DNA from: Thermoplasmata archaeon
GTDB lineage: Archaea > Thermoplasmatota > Thermoplasmata > Thermoplasmatales > Thermoplasmataceae
Assembly: GCA_021806235.1 (NCBI GenBank)
Contig: JAJZXU010000026.1
Span: forward strand, 1-64,000
Direction: 5' to 3'
Length of the DNA stretch: 64,000 nucleotides
Part shown: positions 53,688 through 63,043 of the stretch, one piece after another
Position numbering within the stretch: the stretch's first letter is position 1
Layout of the letters: the number at the start of each line of letters is the position of its first letter
Translations under genes and position numbers: made by a program
The notes under the pieces: generated by a model
Database searches by the model: none
The model's input: the letters and a program-made list of their open reading frames with translations, nothing else
Told to the model about the DNA's origin: nothing

Positions 53688-54971
53688 TTACCTGGAATGC
53701 TTTACAAATAGAACAAGTATTCCAGCAAACAGAGCAAATATAGCCATTGCATAAACGCCATCTACAAATGAGTGTGTATAGCTTTCCAGTCCACCAACCA
53801 GTAGTGGCCCTACTATGCCCCCAAGATTCCCGATGCCGTTTATCATTCCTATTGACGCTGCAGAACTTTCCCTGGTTAATGATTCCTGTGGAATATTCCA
53901 GAATATGGGTAAAAATGAAAATATTCCTATTGCTGAAATTGTGAAGAATATAAATGAAACCACAGCATTGGATATCAAAAATGCGCTCATGGTAAGTCCA
54001 GCAAAGGCCACAAAGAATATTATTGCAGTTAATACTTTTCTGTTTCCCTTTTTATCAGAATATCTTAATATAAATATCAGTGCTATGGAGGCAGCAATAT
54101 ATGGAATATCGCTTAAAAAACTTGATGCAGCAGCGTGTAAATGTGTAAATGAACCTATAATAGATGGCAGCCATATAGCATAACCATATAAGCCGGTAAT
54201 GCCTAAAAAGTAAACAGCTGTCAGCAGCAAAACATCCGGTTCCGTTAATGCCTTTTTCCAGCTCATTTTCAATGGTTTTTCTTTTTCTTCTTTATCAAGT
54301 GCACCCTGTAAAGAATCTCTCTCCTCCTTTGTTAACCATTTTGCATCCTCAGGAAAATCTGTTAAAACCACCCATAATATTACAACGGATATTAAAGCCA
54401 ATATCCCCTCATATATGAATAGATATCTCCATCCTGGATTATTTCCATAAATGGTAAACAGCCCACCTGCTATTAAACCGCCGAATATACCTGCAACAGG
54501 TATTGCTGCGTTGAAAAATGAGTTTGCAACCCCTCTTTCAGATTTTACAAACCATATGCCCATAAAGAACATTGTGCCTGCATAAAATGGTGCTTCAGCA
54601 AACCCTAATATAAATCTCAATGCATATATTTCAGGAACATTCTGAACAAAACCGGTAACTATTGTTATTACTCCCCAGGATCCAAACGCAAGTGCAAATA
54701 TTTTTCTTATACCAACATTATTTATTCTTAACGTTGTAAATACCTGTGGTATGGCATACGCAACAAAAAATAATGCTGAGGCTATTCCAGCTATAAGGTC
54801 AGCACTGGACGCAGGTGCTCCTATATCCGTAAACATACCTGCAGCTATACCGTATGATAGATTAACCCTATCAAGGAAGTTTACAACATATAGAAAAAAC
54901 AGTATAGGTGCAAGTCTAATATATCTCTTCTTTAAGGATAACTTAACATTGCTATTTATATTTTCCATCAT
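53688..54971 (-). CDS. MFS transporter, anion:cation symporter type
   Basis: The 427-residue protein has twelve membrane segments. PILFFLYVVNFLDRVNLSYGIA is the typical first helix of the ACS family (hexuronate, phthalate and related organic anions), followed by RFILGFAEAPFYAGTMFFMGIWF and a LTKEERDSLQGALDKEEKEK loop in the middle. It probably imports an organic acid with protons. No catabolic partner gene is adjacent. Confidence 0.88.
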   Translation of the reverse strand: MMENINSNVKLSLKKRYIRLAPILFFLYVVNFLDRVNLSYGIAAGMFTDIGAPASSADLIAGIASALFFVAYAIPQVFTTLRINNVGIRKIFALAFGSWGVITIVTGFVQNVPEIYALRFILGFAEAPFYAGTMFFMGIWFVKSERGVANSFFNAAIPVAGIFGGLIAGGLFTIYGNNPGWRYLFIYEGILALISVVILWVVLTDFPEDAKWLTKEERDSLQGALDKEEKEKPLKMSWKKALTEPDVLLLTAVYFLGITGLYGYAIWLPSIIGSFTHLHAAASSFLSDIPYIAASIALIFILRYSDKKGNRKVLTAIIFFVAFAGLTMSAFLISNAVVSFIFFTISAIGIFSFLPIFWNIPQESLTRESSAASIGMINGIGNLGGIVGPLLVGGLESYTHSFVDGVYAMAIFALFAGILVLFVKHSR

Positions 54972-55488
54972 AAGTTAACACATAGATATATATAAATATT
55001 ATACATTGCTATATATTTAAATTATATAAATAGGTTTAATTCTACTATTATCTTTATTATAAAATATAGTTAAATTTTATAATATAATGGAATAATCTGA
55101 GGAGGTACTGATACTTTCACGACTATTAAGGTAGAAAGCATACAGCTTAGGTCATGGGATGAATGCGAAATAGGGGTATGCTATACACACAGTAGAAGAA
55201 AATGCGATCTTCCACGTACAAAATACAACACAAAGTTTTTTACAGTTTAAATCGCAAATAAATCCTCGCCAGAAGAGATGAGTTAATGATACAGGATTTA
55301 ATAGACACTATAGTTATGCTTATTTTCTCAGCAACTCAAAAATACTTAATAACACGGAACACATTTTAGCGTCACGGGATGGGCAGGAAGTGGCATTCCG
55401 CATCTGGTATTATTCAAAAGCGGTTCAGCCATCTATTTCCCAATAGCATGAATAAATAACTTTATATTGTTTAGAATGTTAATCAATT
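54972..55488. other. Gene-poor region with possible short coding relic
   Basis: A plus-strand frame from about 55101 without ATG reads TIKVESIQLRSWDECEIGVC and on for another 20 residues to a stop at about 55249; it looks coded but isolated. The rest, including GC-richer bases 55370-55440, holds no gene. The right end has a TATA box (CTTTATATT near 55460-55468) for the ATPase gene. Confidence 0.35.
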
Positions 55489-56667
55489 ATGAAATTCATG
55501 TCAATCAAATCAATTAAAGCCTGGAATTATAAAAGCTTTAATAACCTAAATGTGAATCTTTCGGATTTTAATATTATTATAGGTCCAAATTCGGCAGGTA
55601 AATCAAATTTCATATCAATCCTACAATTTTTAAGGGACATTATTAATTCGGGTGTTGAAAACGCAATCTCTCTTCAGGGCGGAACTGAACACATATTAAA
55701 TGCAAATGCGAAAAACGATACTGCTGGGATAGAGATATTATTTGATGCCAAGATATCCTCAAATTTTGGAAGCAACAATTCCAATCTGAATATAACGGGC
55801 ATTCTATACAGAATTAATATTGAACTATCAGGCAAGGTTAAAAAATTAAAAAAATACAGGTATACGGAAACGGTCGAATTCCATCTTGAGGATGGATCTA
55901 CACTTTCAATGTCTAATATAAATGGAAAGATAAAAATGGATGATGAATTAACAAACAAACTCGGTTCATTTATTAAATTCATATTGGCACGTGAAACATC
56001 GGATAAAAGTATTCTTACATTAATTCCAATTATTCCCTTCTTTGAAAGATCTAATATACCGCAGATTTATGATATTGATCCCAAACTTTCCAAGCATTCA
56101 ATACCACTTTCTGGGCTGGCTGAATTAGAACAGGATGGTAAAAATATTGCCCTGGTTTTGAAAAATTTGACAAAAAATAACGAGTCGATGAAAAAATTAA
56201 TTGGCCTTGTTGATATGTGCCTTCCATTCATAAATAAAATTGCTATAGAATCTTTATCTGATAAAACAATAATATTGAATGTCCGGGAAAATTTTAACAA
56301 TAGTTTGGAATTGCCAGCCACGTTTATATCTGATGGTACTATAGAGATTATAACATTAATTGATATATTATATTTTGAAAGAAGAAATGTAGTGGCAATA
56401 GAAGAACCAGAAAAAAATATCCATCCTGCCTTATTACAGAAACTCGTTGAATTAATGAAAGAAGCATCAAAAACTAAGCAGTTAATTATTACCACACACA
56501 GTCCTGAAATAATAAATTATATAGATAAAGATAATATTTTTGTTATAAAACGTGACCTGGATGGTTTTTCTATTATAAAGAAACCGGAACAGGATAAAGA
56601 ATTGAAATATTTTCTGGATGAGGAAATTAGCATATCACAACTGTTTTCTGATGGGTTTTTAAATTGA
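55489..56667 (+). CDS. OLD-like AAA ATPase, probable defence sensor/motor
   Basis: The 392-residue protein has Walker A IIIGPNSAGKSNF (Lys38), a long insertion with coiled regions, FISDGTIEIITLIDIL as the signature region, Walker B VVAIEEPEKNIHP and the switch histidine in LIITTHSPEIINYI. This is the SMC/RecF-like ATPase type found in OLD nucleases, Gabija GajA, PARIS AriA and similar phage-defence operons. It has no nuclease domain of its own; the next gene starts in its stop codon and supplies a TOPRIM-like domain. Confidence 0.85.
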   Translation: MKFMSIKSIKAWNYKSFNNLNVNLSDFNIIIGPNSAGKSNFISILQFLRDIINSGVENAISLQGGTEHILNANAKNDTAGIEILFDAKISSNFGSNNSNLNITGILYRINIELSGKVKKLKKYRYTETVEFHLEDGSTLSMSNINGKIKMDDELTNKLGSFIKFILARETSDKSILTLIPIIPFFERSNIPQIYDIDPKLSKHSIPLSGLAELEQDGKNIALVLKNLTKNNESMKKLIGLVDMCLPFINKIAIESLSDKTIILNVRENFNNSLELPATFISDGTIEIITLIDILYFERRNVVAIEEPEKNIHPALLQKLVELMKEASKTKQLIITTHSPEIINYIDKDNIFVIKRDLDGFSIIKKPEQDKELKYFLDEEISISQLFSDGFLN

Positions 56668-57131
56668 ACACTACAGTTTTGATTCTTTTCGTGGAAGGAT
56701 TAAGTGACGACCTTTTTGTTAATAACGCCGTTAAAAAAATGAAACCTAATACCTGTATAAAGGTATATGAATATGCGGAGAAGAGAAAAAAATATACAAC
56801 AAATTACATCAAGGCACTTAATAAAATGTATAATAATAATACCGGTATACATTATTTATTTCTGGCAGATAATGACTCCTGTATATACCCAAATCAGAAA
56901 ATAGGCATCATAGCAAATAGTTACCCAGATATTTTGATGGAAAATATAGTAATTGTCGAAAATGAAATTGAAAGCTGGTATATGGCTGGTCTTGACAGAA
57001 AAGCGTGTAAAAAACTCAAAATAAAATGGGAAGAAGATCCGGATAATGTTACGAAAGAAATTTTCAAAAAATCACTTGGTAGAAGAAATAGATTGGAAAT
57101 TTGTCCGAAATTTTTTCCTATTACTCGATAG
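56664..57131 (+). CDS. TOPRIM/DUF4276-like effector protein (C-terminus frameshifted)
   Basis: The protein begins at TTG, overlapping the ATPase stop by 4 bases. FVEGLSDDLFV has the TOPRIM glutamate (Glu11), YLFLADNDSCIYP the DxD pair (Asp69, Asp71) and VENEIESWYMAG the E-x-W segment of DUF4276/RloB-like proteins. The frame ends FFPITR, but the sequence continues in another frame as YYSIELGRTRSRSLKYFLEK and LEQFK to a stop at 57196. One T missing from the run at 57111-57116 explains it. Nuclease function is a family-based inference. Confidence 0.7.
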   Translation: MNTTVLILFVEGLSDDLFVNNAVKKMKPNTCIKVYEYAEKRKKYTTNYIKALNKMYNNNTGIHYLFLADNDSCIYPNQKIGIIANSYPDILMENIVIVENEIESWYMAGLDRKACKKLKIKWEEDPDNVTKEIFKKSLGRRNRLEICPKFFPITR

Positions 57132-57294
57132 AACTCGGAAGAACCAGATCCAGATCTCTTAAATACTTTTTAGAAAAACTTGAGCAATTTAAATAAGAAT
57201 ACTGATAATTATTTACCATTCTGTACCATATAAACCCGGGCACTTTCAATACTCTGATATAATGGAAATACCGGATGAAAATATTCTCCGTATA

Positions 57295-58098
57295 TTAATA
57301 GTATTTATCTATATTAAGTTTATTAATTAATGGTTTTTCCACAGCACCATAAACCTCACATAAAACATTTTTATCATCATGATTAAAAATCATTAAAATT
57401 TTCTCCTTAATAACCTTATTTAATAATTTTTTCTTCATTTTCAGTGAATTCAGGGGATAAGAATCCAGCGCAGTTAAATAATACGGTTTTATATGAAATG
57501 CTGAGGGAAATAAATCTCCGCCGTATAGATATTTTTTAGAATTAATTTCAAACAGAATAACCTCATGGCCTTCGGTATGGCCAGAAGTAAATATTACATT
57601 TATATTACTGTTAATCCTCCCAGAACCATTCAGTAAAATCATTTTTTTATTTATCTTATCTTTAACGTAACTGCCCCTAGTAAAATCATTTGGTTTTCTA
57701 AATGCGCTTAATTCCTTTTTCTGTAATATTATCTCTGTTTTTTTAAAAATATTATTTTTTGAAAATGTATGGCCGCTGTGGTCAAAATGCATATGTGACT
57801 GTATTATCAAATCAATGTTTTTCACACCATAATCCCTTAACTGGTTTTCTATATCGTGATTTTTTTCAGGCCTAAAATTTTTAATAAATCTTTCAGAAAA
57901 ATTATTGCCCATCCCGGAATCTATCAGAATATTTTTATTATTAATTTTTAAAAACGGGATATTTGTTGTATTCCTTATTTTGTTATCGCTATCGTTAAAA
58001 TATTTTGACCATAAAACCTTTGGGACTATGCCACAATAAGCACCGGAATCGATATCATAGGAACCATCATTTAAAAAATATAATTCATCCATAAACAT
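57295..58098 (-). CDS. Metallo-beta-lactamase fold hydrolase, lactonase-like
   Basis: The 267-residue protein has YFLNDGSYDIDSGAYCGIVPK at the start, the metal motif IQSHMHFDHSGHTF, IFTSGHTEGHEVILFE, YLYGGDLFPS and the late FNHDDKN. The order and spacing resemble N-acyl-homoserine lactonase and related quorum-quenching hydrolases. The true substrate is uncertain. It follows the ferredoxin gene with 37 bases and may be the last gene of the ETF operon. Confidence 0.87.
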   Translation of the reverse strand: MFMDELYFLNDGSYDIDSGAYCGIVPKVLWSKYFNDSDNKIRNTTNIPFLKINNKNILIDSGMGNNFSERFIKNFRPEKNHDIENQLRDYGVKNIDLIIQSHMHFDHSGHTFSKNNIFKKTEIILQKKELSAFRKPNDFTRGSYVKDKINKKMILLNGSGRINSNINVIFTSGHTEGHEVILFEINSKKYLYGGDLFPSAFHIKPYYLTALDSYPLNSLKMKKKLLNKVIKEKILMIFNHDDKNVLCEVYGAVEKPLINKLNIDKYY

Positions 58099-58135
58099 AA
58101 AATAAGAAATAAAATATTAATATTTCGGGTAGAAC

Positions 58136-58423
58136 TTATCCGTATCTCAGTGCTATGCCCTTTCCATATCTTGGATATTTCCATAAAATATTCTCATAGG
58201 GGCATGCTATTTTGCACGCACCGCATTCCACACAGTTTTCATAACCTATTACTATTTTATTATTCTGCCATGAATAAACATTAGCCGGGCATATTGAAGC
58301 ACATGGTTGTGGGTCTCCATACTTCTTTTCACATTCAATACATTTATCTCCGTCCTCTATGGCAAGATGTGTTTCATTATCCTTCTTATATCTTAATGTA
58401 TATAATTTCTCCTCTGTTCTCAT
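58136..58423 (-). CDS. fixX: Ferredoxin-like protein FixX
   Basis: The 95-residue protein has two cysteine clusters: CIECEKKYGDPQPCASICP (incomplete first ferredoxin cluster) and CVECGACKIACPYENI (complete 4Fe-4S site). FixX-type ferredoxins work with FixC and the ETF. The gene starts 4 bases after the FixC-like stop and fits the order EtfBA-FixC-FixX on one transcript. Confidence 0.9.
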   Translation of the reverse strand: MRTEEKLYTLRYKKDNETHLAIEDGDKCIECEKKYGDPQPCASICPANVYSWQNNKIVIGYENCVECGACKIACPYENILWKYPRYGKGIALRYG

Positions 58424-58427
58424 TTCT

Positions 58428-59621
58428 TCACCTCATTTTAAGTACGAATCCCATTAAATCCGGTATCACATTTCTATAATTACTGACCATTGTATTACGC
58501 ATTCCAAACATATTGCCTGAAGCCCAGTTATTTAGCATTGATGAAACCATTTCTATGTACTCCCTGACCCTGTCTCCTGACATAAATTCTGATTCAAGCT
58601 TTCTCTCCTTTGCAATTTTTGATATTTCCGGGTTTTTCATCAATTCATATCTGTATGTTGCTGAATCGAGGTTGTAAACTGCTGCACTTCCCGCTATTGT
58701 TCCAGAAGCTATTGCAGGGCTTATTCCATCAAACGTCAGTGGATCAACCAATCCCAGTGCATCACCGCAGAGGTAAACGTTGCTTTTTGATACGTTTATA
58801 TCCGGGAAACCACCTTCCGGTATAACCTTTGCAGAATATTCCCTCAGCGAATAGCCCTTAACCATATCTGACAATCCGGTTTTATCCATAAAATCATCTA
58901 AAAGTTTTTCTGGCCTTATTTTTCTCTCAACCAGCTGATTTATCGGTGAACCTATACCTATTGATACACTATCCTTATACGTATATAAAAACCCTGCAAC
59001 CAGTGGATCCGTCATTATATATCTCCACGCTACTCCAGAGCTTTCATTTTTCGTATTAAACATTGAATTTATATCCTCTTTTTTTACCGAATAAACTACC
59101 TTTACTGTCTCTACCGCATTTTCGGGCGTTAAATCCGATCTTATCTTTGACTCCATTGATACCAGTGAGTTAACGCCTTCAGCTAAAACAAAGGATTTTG
59201 CAAATACCTCTCCCCTGTCCGTTGTTATCGATTTTGCAACATTATTCTCCCAGTTTAATTTTAATGCAGTTGTTTTAGGTATTACCATGGCACCGGCATT
59301 TTCAGAAACCGATGATAACCACTTATCAAACTTTAACCTTCCGGTGGTAACAAGGTTATCCGGGCTGAATTCTATACTTACTGGTTTATCTTTATCATAT
59401 AATGATAACTTTATTTTATTGACATTCCTTTCAAACGGTACTCCTTCACCAAATACCGATGTTACATAATCCTTTCTTATCATCGCACCGGATACATTCT
59501 TTGATCCCGGTTCAGGACCCCTCTCTAGAACCAGAACCTTTTTACCGGATGAGGCCGCTTTTAATGCAGCAGCCGAACCTGATGGACCTGCACCTACTAT
59601 AACAATATCATATTCAAGCAT
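58428..59621 (-). CDS. fixC: FixC-like electron-transfer-flavoprotein:quinone oxidoreductase
   Basis: The FAD motif IVIVGAGPSGSAAALKAASSG lies at the N-terminus. GSKNVSGAMIRKDY, VLAEGVNSLVSME and the FAD C-site NVYLCGDALGLVDPLTFDGISPAIASG are typical of the FixC/ETF-QO family. The enzyme passes electrons from the ETF to quinone. It is smaller (397 residues) than mitochondrial ETF-QO because the Fe-S domain is encoded separately by the next gene. Its start overlaps the ETF gene by 8 bases. Confidence 0.92.
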   Translation of the reverse strand: MLEYDIVIVGAGPSGSAAALKAASSGKKVLVLERGPEPGSKNVSGAMIRKDYVTSVFGEGVPFERNVNKIKLSLYDKDKPVSIEFSPDNLVTTGRLKFDKWLSSVSENAGAMVIPKTTALKLNWENNVAKSITTDRGEVFAKSFVLAEGVNSLVSMESKIRSDLTPENAVETVKVVYSVKKEDINSMFNTKNESSGVAWRYIMTDPLVAGFLYTYKDSVSIGIGSPINQLVERKIRPEKLLDDFMDKTGLSDMVKGYSLREYSAKVIPEGGFPDINVSKSNVYLCGDALGLVDPLTFDGISPAIASGTIAGSAAVYNLDSATYRYELMKNPEISKIAKERKLESEFMSGDRVREYIEMVSSMLNNWASGNMFGMRNTMVSNYRNVIPDLMGFVLKMR

Positions 59622-61440
59622 TTATATCACCTATTTTTTTAATTAGTTCAGGAACTATTTCAAATATATCGCCAATGACACCAAAATCGCAGTTGTCAAA
59701 TATTGCAGCATCCGGATCGTTATTTATGGCAATTATTCTTTTTGATCCCTGTATACCAACTAAATGCTGTATTGCACCTGATATACCCAGAGCCATATAC
59801 AGATCAGGCCTTATTGTTGTCCCTGTCTGGCCTACCTGGTGGTCTTTCGGGTACCATCCAGCATCTGCCAGTGGTTTACTTACACCTATAATGCCATTTA
59901 TTTTCTTTGCAAGTTTTTCTGCGATTTCCATGTTATCCTTATTTACTATACCCCTGCCAACACCAACAACAACCTTGGCCGCTGCAAGTGCATTTGTTTT
60001 TTCTATGTTTTCATAATCTGTAATTTTGAATCTTGTTTTATCATCGTCCAGTTTTTCCTTTATAAGTTCTCCCTTAAAATCTCTTTCAGGCAATGCGGGG
60101 AAAACACCCGCCCTTGTTGTAACCATTATTGGTCTGTTATTAGGGCAGATAATTGTTGATGTTTCCTTACCACCAAAATCCGGCCTTGTTGATAATAACT
60201 GCCCCTTCTGGTCAACATCAAATATTATACAATCGGCTATTAAACCGGTATTAACCTCTATTGCTGTCGTTGATGCCAGTTCCCTTGCGGTTGATGTTCC
60301 GGGGAAGAATAATGAATTTGGTTTATATTTTTTTATCATCATGGATAAAGCCCTTGTGTATATATCATTATCATAGGTTTTTCCATGTTTTGTATCACAG
60401 TAATATACCTTATCGGCACCGTATTTAAAAGCAACATCTATGAGGTGCTCATCATCTTCACCTATTATAACTGCACCCAGTTTTGTATCCATCATGTCAG
60501 CAACATTCCTTGCTGCTCCCAGAATTTCCAGTGATGTTTTATTTAATTCTCCATCCATATGGTCTATATACACCCAGACATCCTCATCTATCTTTGTAAC
60601 TGGCTCGGGTTTTTTATACAGGTTTTCCATAGATTTCATACCCTTTACTGATTCCTTTATTTTTGATATTAAAAAGTCTACCGTTTTATTTAAATCCTCA
60701 TTCTTGATTATTTCAGGATTTCTCATTTTTGGTGGTGGCCTTACCCTGATAACCTTTGTTGGCGATGAGGCCAGACCTATTTTCTTTGGGTCAGCATTTA
60801 TATCGGTTTTTGATAACCTTTTAACATCAAATGTTTTAGCCTTTATCATTCCTTCCAGTGTTGCCTCCCGGGGTTCATTTGAATCTTCTAACATTGTGAC
60901 AACCAGAGGCATTTTAACCTCTATCGTTTCCTTATCAAACTCAGTTCTTTTTATAAGTTTTACTGTCTTGGTTTCTGTGTTTATATCTACAATTTTATCG
61001 GTATATGCAACGGCCGGGATACCAAGCCACATTGCTATCTGTGGTCCAACCTGCTGTGTTTCACCATCAACTGCCCTTCTTCCGGCTATTATTATATCAG
61101 CCCCTCCAATTTTTTTAATTCCCTGTGATACAGTATATGAAGTTGCCCATGTATCGGATCCTGCCATTGCAGCATCGGTTACCAGGTATACATCATCTGC
61201 ACCCATTGAAACTGCTTCTCTTAATGATACATCCCCTCTTGGTGGCCCCATGGATACTATAGTAACGGTGCCGCCATATTTTTCTTTTAATCTTAATGCC
61301 TCCTCTATGGAGTGCAAATCCGGAGGATTAATTATTGCAGGTACTCCTTCTCTTACCAGATTATTCGTTACCGGATCTATCCTCAAATCGTCAGCATCCG
61401 GAACCTGTTTTACTGAAACCACAATTTTAATGCCTTTCAT
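59614..61440 (-). CDS. Electron transfer flavoprotein, fused beta and alpha subunits
   Basis: The first 260 residues are EtfB/FixA: IVVSVKQVPDADDLRID, IIAGRRAVDGETQQVGPQIA and the AMP/ADP loop. From about residue 285 the chain continues as EtfA/FixB with VWVYIDHMDGELNKTSLEIL, LFFPGTSTARELAST and the FAD-binding DHQVGQTGTTIRPDLYMALG then IAINNDPDAAIFD. The total is 608 residues. Single-chain ETF of this sort occurs in several archaea. It accepts electrons from acyl-CoA dehydrogenases and passes them to the FixC-like partner encoded just downstream. Confidence 0.95.
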   Translation of the reverse strand: MKGIKIVVSVKQVPDADDLRIDPVTNNLVREGVPAIINPPDLHSIEEALRLKEKYGGTVTIVSMGPPRGDVSLREAVSMGADDVYLVTDAAMAGSDTWATSYTVSQGIKKIGGADIIIAGRRAVDGETQQVGPQIAMWLGIPAVAYTDKIVDINTETKTVKLIKRTEFDKETIEVKMPLVVTMLEDSNEPREATLEGMIKAKTFDVKRLSKTDINADPKKIGLASSPTKVIRVRPPPKMRNPEIIKNEDLNKTVDFLISKIKESVKGMKSMENLYKKPEPVTKIDEDVWVYIDHMDGELNKTSLEILGAARNVADMMDTKLGAVIIGEDDEHLIDVAFKYGADKVYYCDTKHGKTYDNDIYTRALSMMIKKYKPNSLFFPGTSTARELASTTAIEVNTGLIADCIIFDVDQKGQLLSTRPDFGGKETSTIICPNNRPIMVTTRAGVFPALPERDFKGELIKEKLDDDKTRFKITDYENIEKTNALAAAKVVVGVGRGIVNKDNMEIAEKLAKKINGIIGVSKPLADAGWYPKDHQVGQTGTTIRPDLYMALGISGAIQHLVGIQGSKRIIAINNDPDAAIFDNCDFGVIGDIFEIVPELIKKIGDINA

Positions 61441-61598
61441 AGTCCCGTATCGTTTGTGCTATTAAAAAACTTTTTGAAAGGAAATAATAAAATAATTCAT
61501 ATTTTTCATTTTATATATAAATTGATTCTCAAAAAATCAATAATTACCATAAATTTAAAATAGCAATTTATTAGATAGATAAAAGATATTACTTATTA

Positions 61599-62366
61599 TT
61601 AATACGATTCATGGGCAATAAATTTTGTTCTGTATCTCCTTATGAAATAAATAAATACCAGAAATAATGCAGTCAGTGAGGTCAGACTCAAAAATATCTC
61701 ATTAAAGGTGCTCCCATATAGATAATTTAGGTAAAACGAACTTAAAAATGGGCTTGCACCTATTACAAGGCCAAAAAACGTTCCCGTAGCACATGCAGGG
61801 CATACACCAACAGCGCCTATTAATGATGCTGTAGACTTACTTTTTGACTGTAAATTCATAAACGATATTGAAACTATGGAGCCGCCTATTATTGATGCGG
61901 TTATAAGGGATAATACCTGGAAAGGGTAAATGTATATACCTATAACATTTGCATAATAAACCATCAGATTAGGAGTAAACATGGGCTGTCCAAATGAAAA
62001 TATAACTACGTGTGGATAAGAATATGCCCTGGACGGCATTATGTGTATTAATCCACCAACTATCGCCAGAATTATTGCATATACGAAAGTTATAGGATAA
62101 AAATGCCTTAATTTTGGGATATTAAATTTATTTTTTATGGTTCTGTATATTAAAAATCCTATCATCACTGAACCTGTAATTAATAAAATGTCCACTATTG
62201 ATGTATATATTTCTGCATGGTATAATGTTACATTATAATCTGTTGATGTCGGATAAAAATAAATTCCATATCTGGCATAAAATTCATATGCATTAATTAT
62301 AAGTAAAACCCCGGTAAAGAAAATTATAATATCTTTATTCTTCATAATAGTGTATTTTTTTATCAA
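61599..62366 (-). CDS. Membrane protein with CPxC motif
   Basis: The 255-residue protein has about six membrane helices. Between helices 4 and 5 is GAVGVCPACATGTFFGL, a CPxC motif inside or close to the membrane, which could bind metal or take part in redox work. An extracytoplasmic Tyr-rich loop (YARYGIYFYPTSTDYN) follows the first helix. It stands alone, 158 bases from the ETF gene on the same strand. No family was identified with certainty. Confidence 0.65.
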   Translation of the reverse strand: MIKKYTIMKNKDIIIFFTGVLLIINAYEFYARYGIYFYPTSTDYNVTLYHAEIYTSIVDILLITGSVMIGFLIYRTIKNKFNIPKLRHFYPITFVYAIILAIVGGLIHIMPSRAYSYPHVVIFSFGQPMFTPNLMVYYANVIGIYIYPFQVLSLITASIIGGSIVSISFMNLQSKSKSTASLIGAVGVCPACATGTFFGLVIGASPFLSSFYLNYLYGSTFNEIFLSLTSLTALFLVFIYFIRRYRTKFIAHESY

Positions 62367-62619
62367 ATAAATATATAAATATAGAATAACATCTATAATA
62401 GAGAATTTTTATAAATTTTTATAATTTGACGTGGTTAATTATTTATAGTTAATTACTGACATTTTTGCTGTATTGAATTCCTGTTGAACACCCATTAGAC
62501 CATTTTATGTGAACATGTTAAGGGTATAAGTTACCCGGCAATCAATCATAAATCGGGGTTTATAAGAATACTTTTTTACCTTACATAATATTTAAATTTC
62601 ATTTAATAATATTATAATT

Positions 62620-63042
62620 ATGAGTCTTGAAATAAAAAATATTATGCATAAGCCTCCGCTTTATATATCCGAAACTTCGACTATATACGAAGGTGCTAAG
62701 AAAATGTTAGATGAAAATAAGGGTTCGTTACTCATAGGAAATGATAATGAATTAAAGGGCATAGTAACGGAACGCGATATAATAAGGGCAATTGCTGTAG
62801 GAAAGGACCTAAACACAAAAATTATTGAAATTGCAACAAAGGAAAATCTTATAACAATAACTGAAGATGATAACATTACAAAGGCCGCAGTTTTGATGAG
62901 CAAACACAATATAAGGCATTTGATAGTGAAAACTGGAAATAAAGTTTCAGGAATACTATCAACACGTGATTTAATGCGTGAGCGCAACACATTGAAGGAA
63001 TTGTCCAAAGTTAAGAATTCAGAATGGTATGGAAGTGATTAA
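62620..63042 (+). CDS. CBS-domain pair protein
   Basis: Two CBS motifs fill the 140-residue protein: residues about 8-60 (YEGAKKMLDENKGSLLIGND...GIVTERDIIRAIAVG) and 70-125 (ITKAAVLMSKHNIRHLIVKT...GILSTRDLMRER). Such pairs bind AMP, ATP or SAM and regulate partner enzymes. The citrate synthase gene begins one base after its stop codon, so regulation of citrate synthase, or joint expression, is a reasonable guess. Confidence 0.9.
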   Translation: MSLEIKNIMHKPPLYISETSTIYEGAKKMLDENKGSLLIGNDNELKGIVTERDIIRAIAVGKDLNTKIIEIATKENLITITEDDNITKAAVLMSKHNIRHLIVKTGNKVSGILSTRDLMRERNTLKELSKVKNSEWYGSD

Positions 63043-63043
63043 A

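Noticed and set aside
60440-61465. Long 341-codon plus-strand frame
   Set aside because: It is the exact antisense of the ETF gene, whose motifs are certain; hydrophobic composition is a codon-complement effect.
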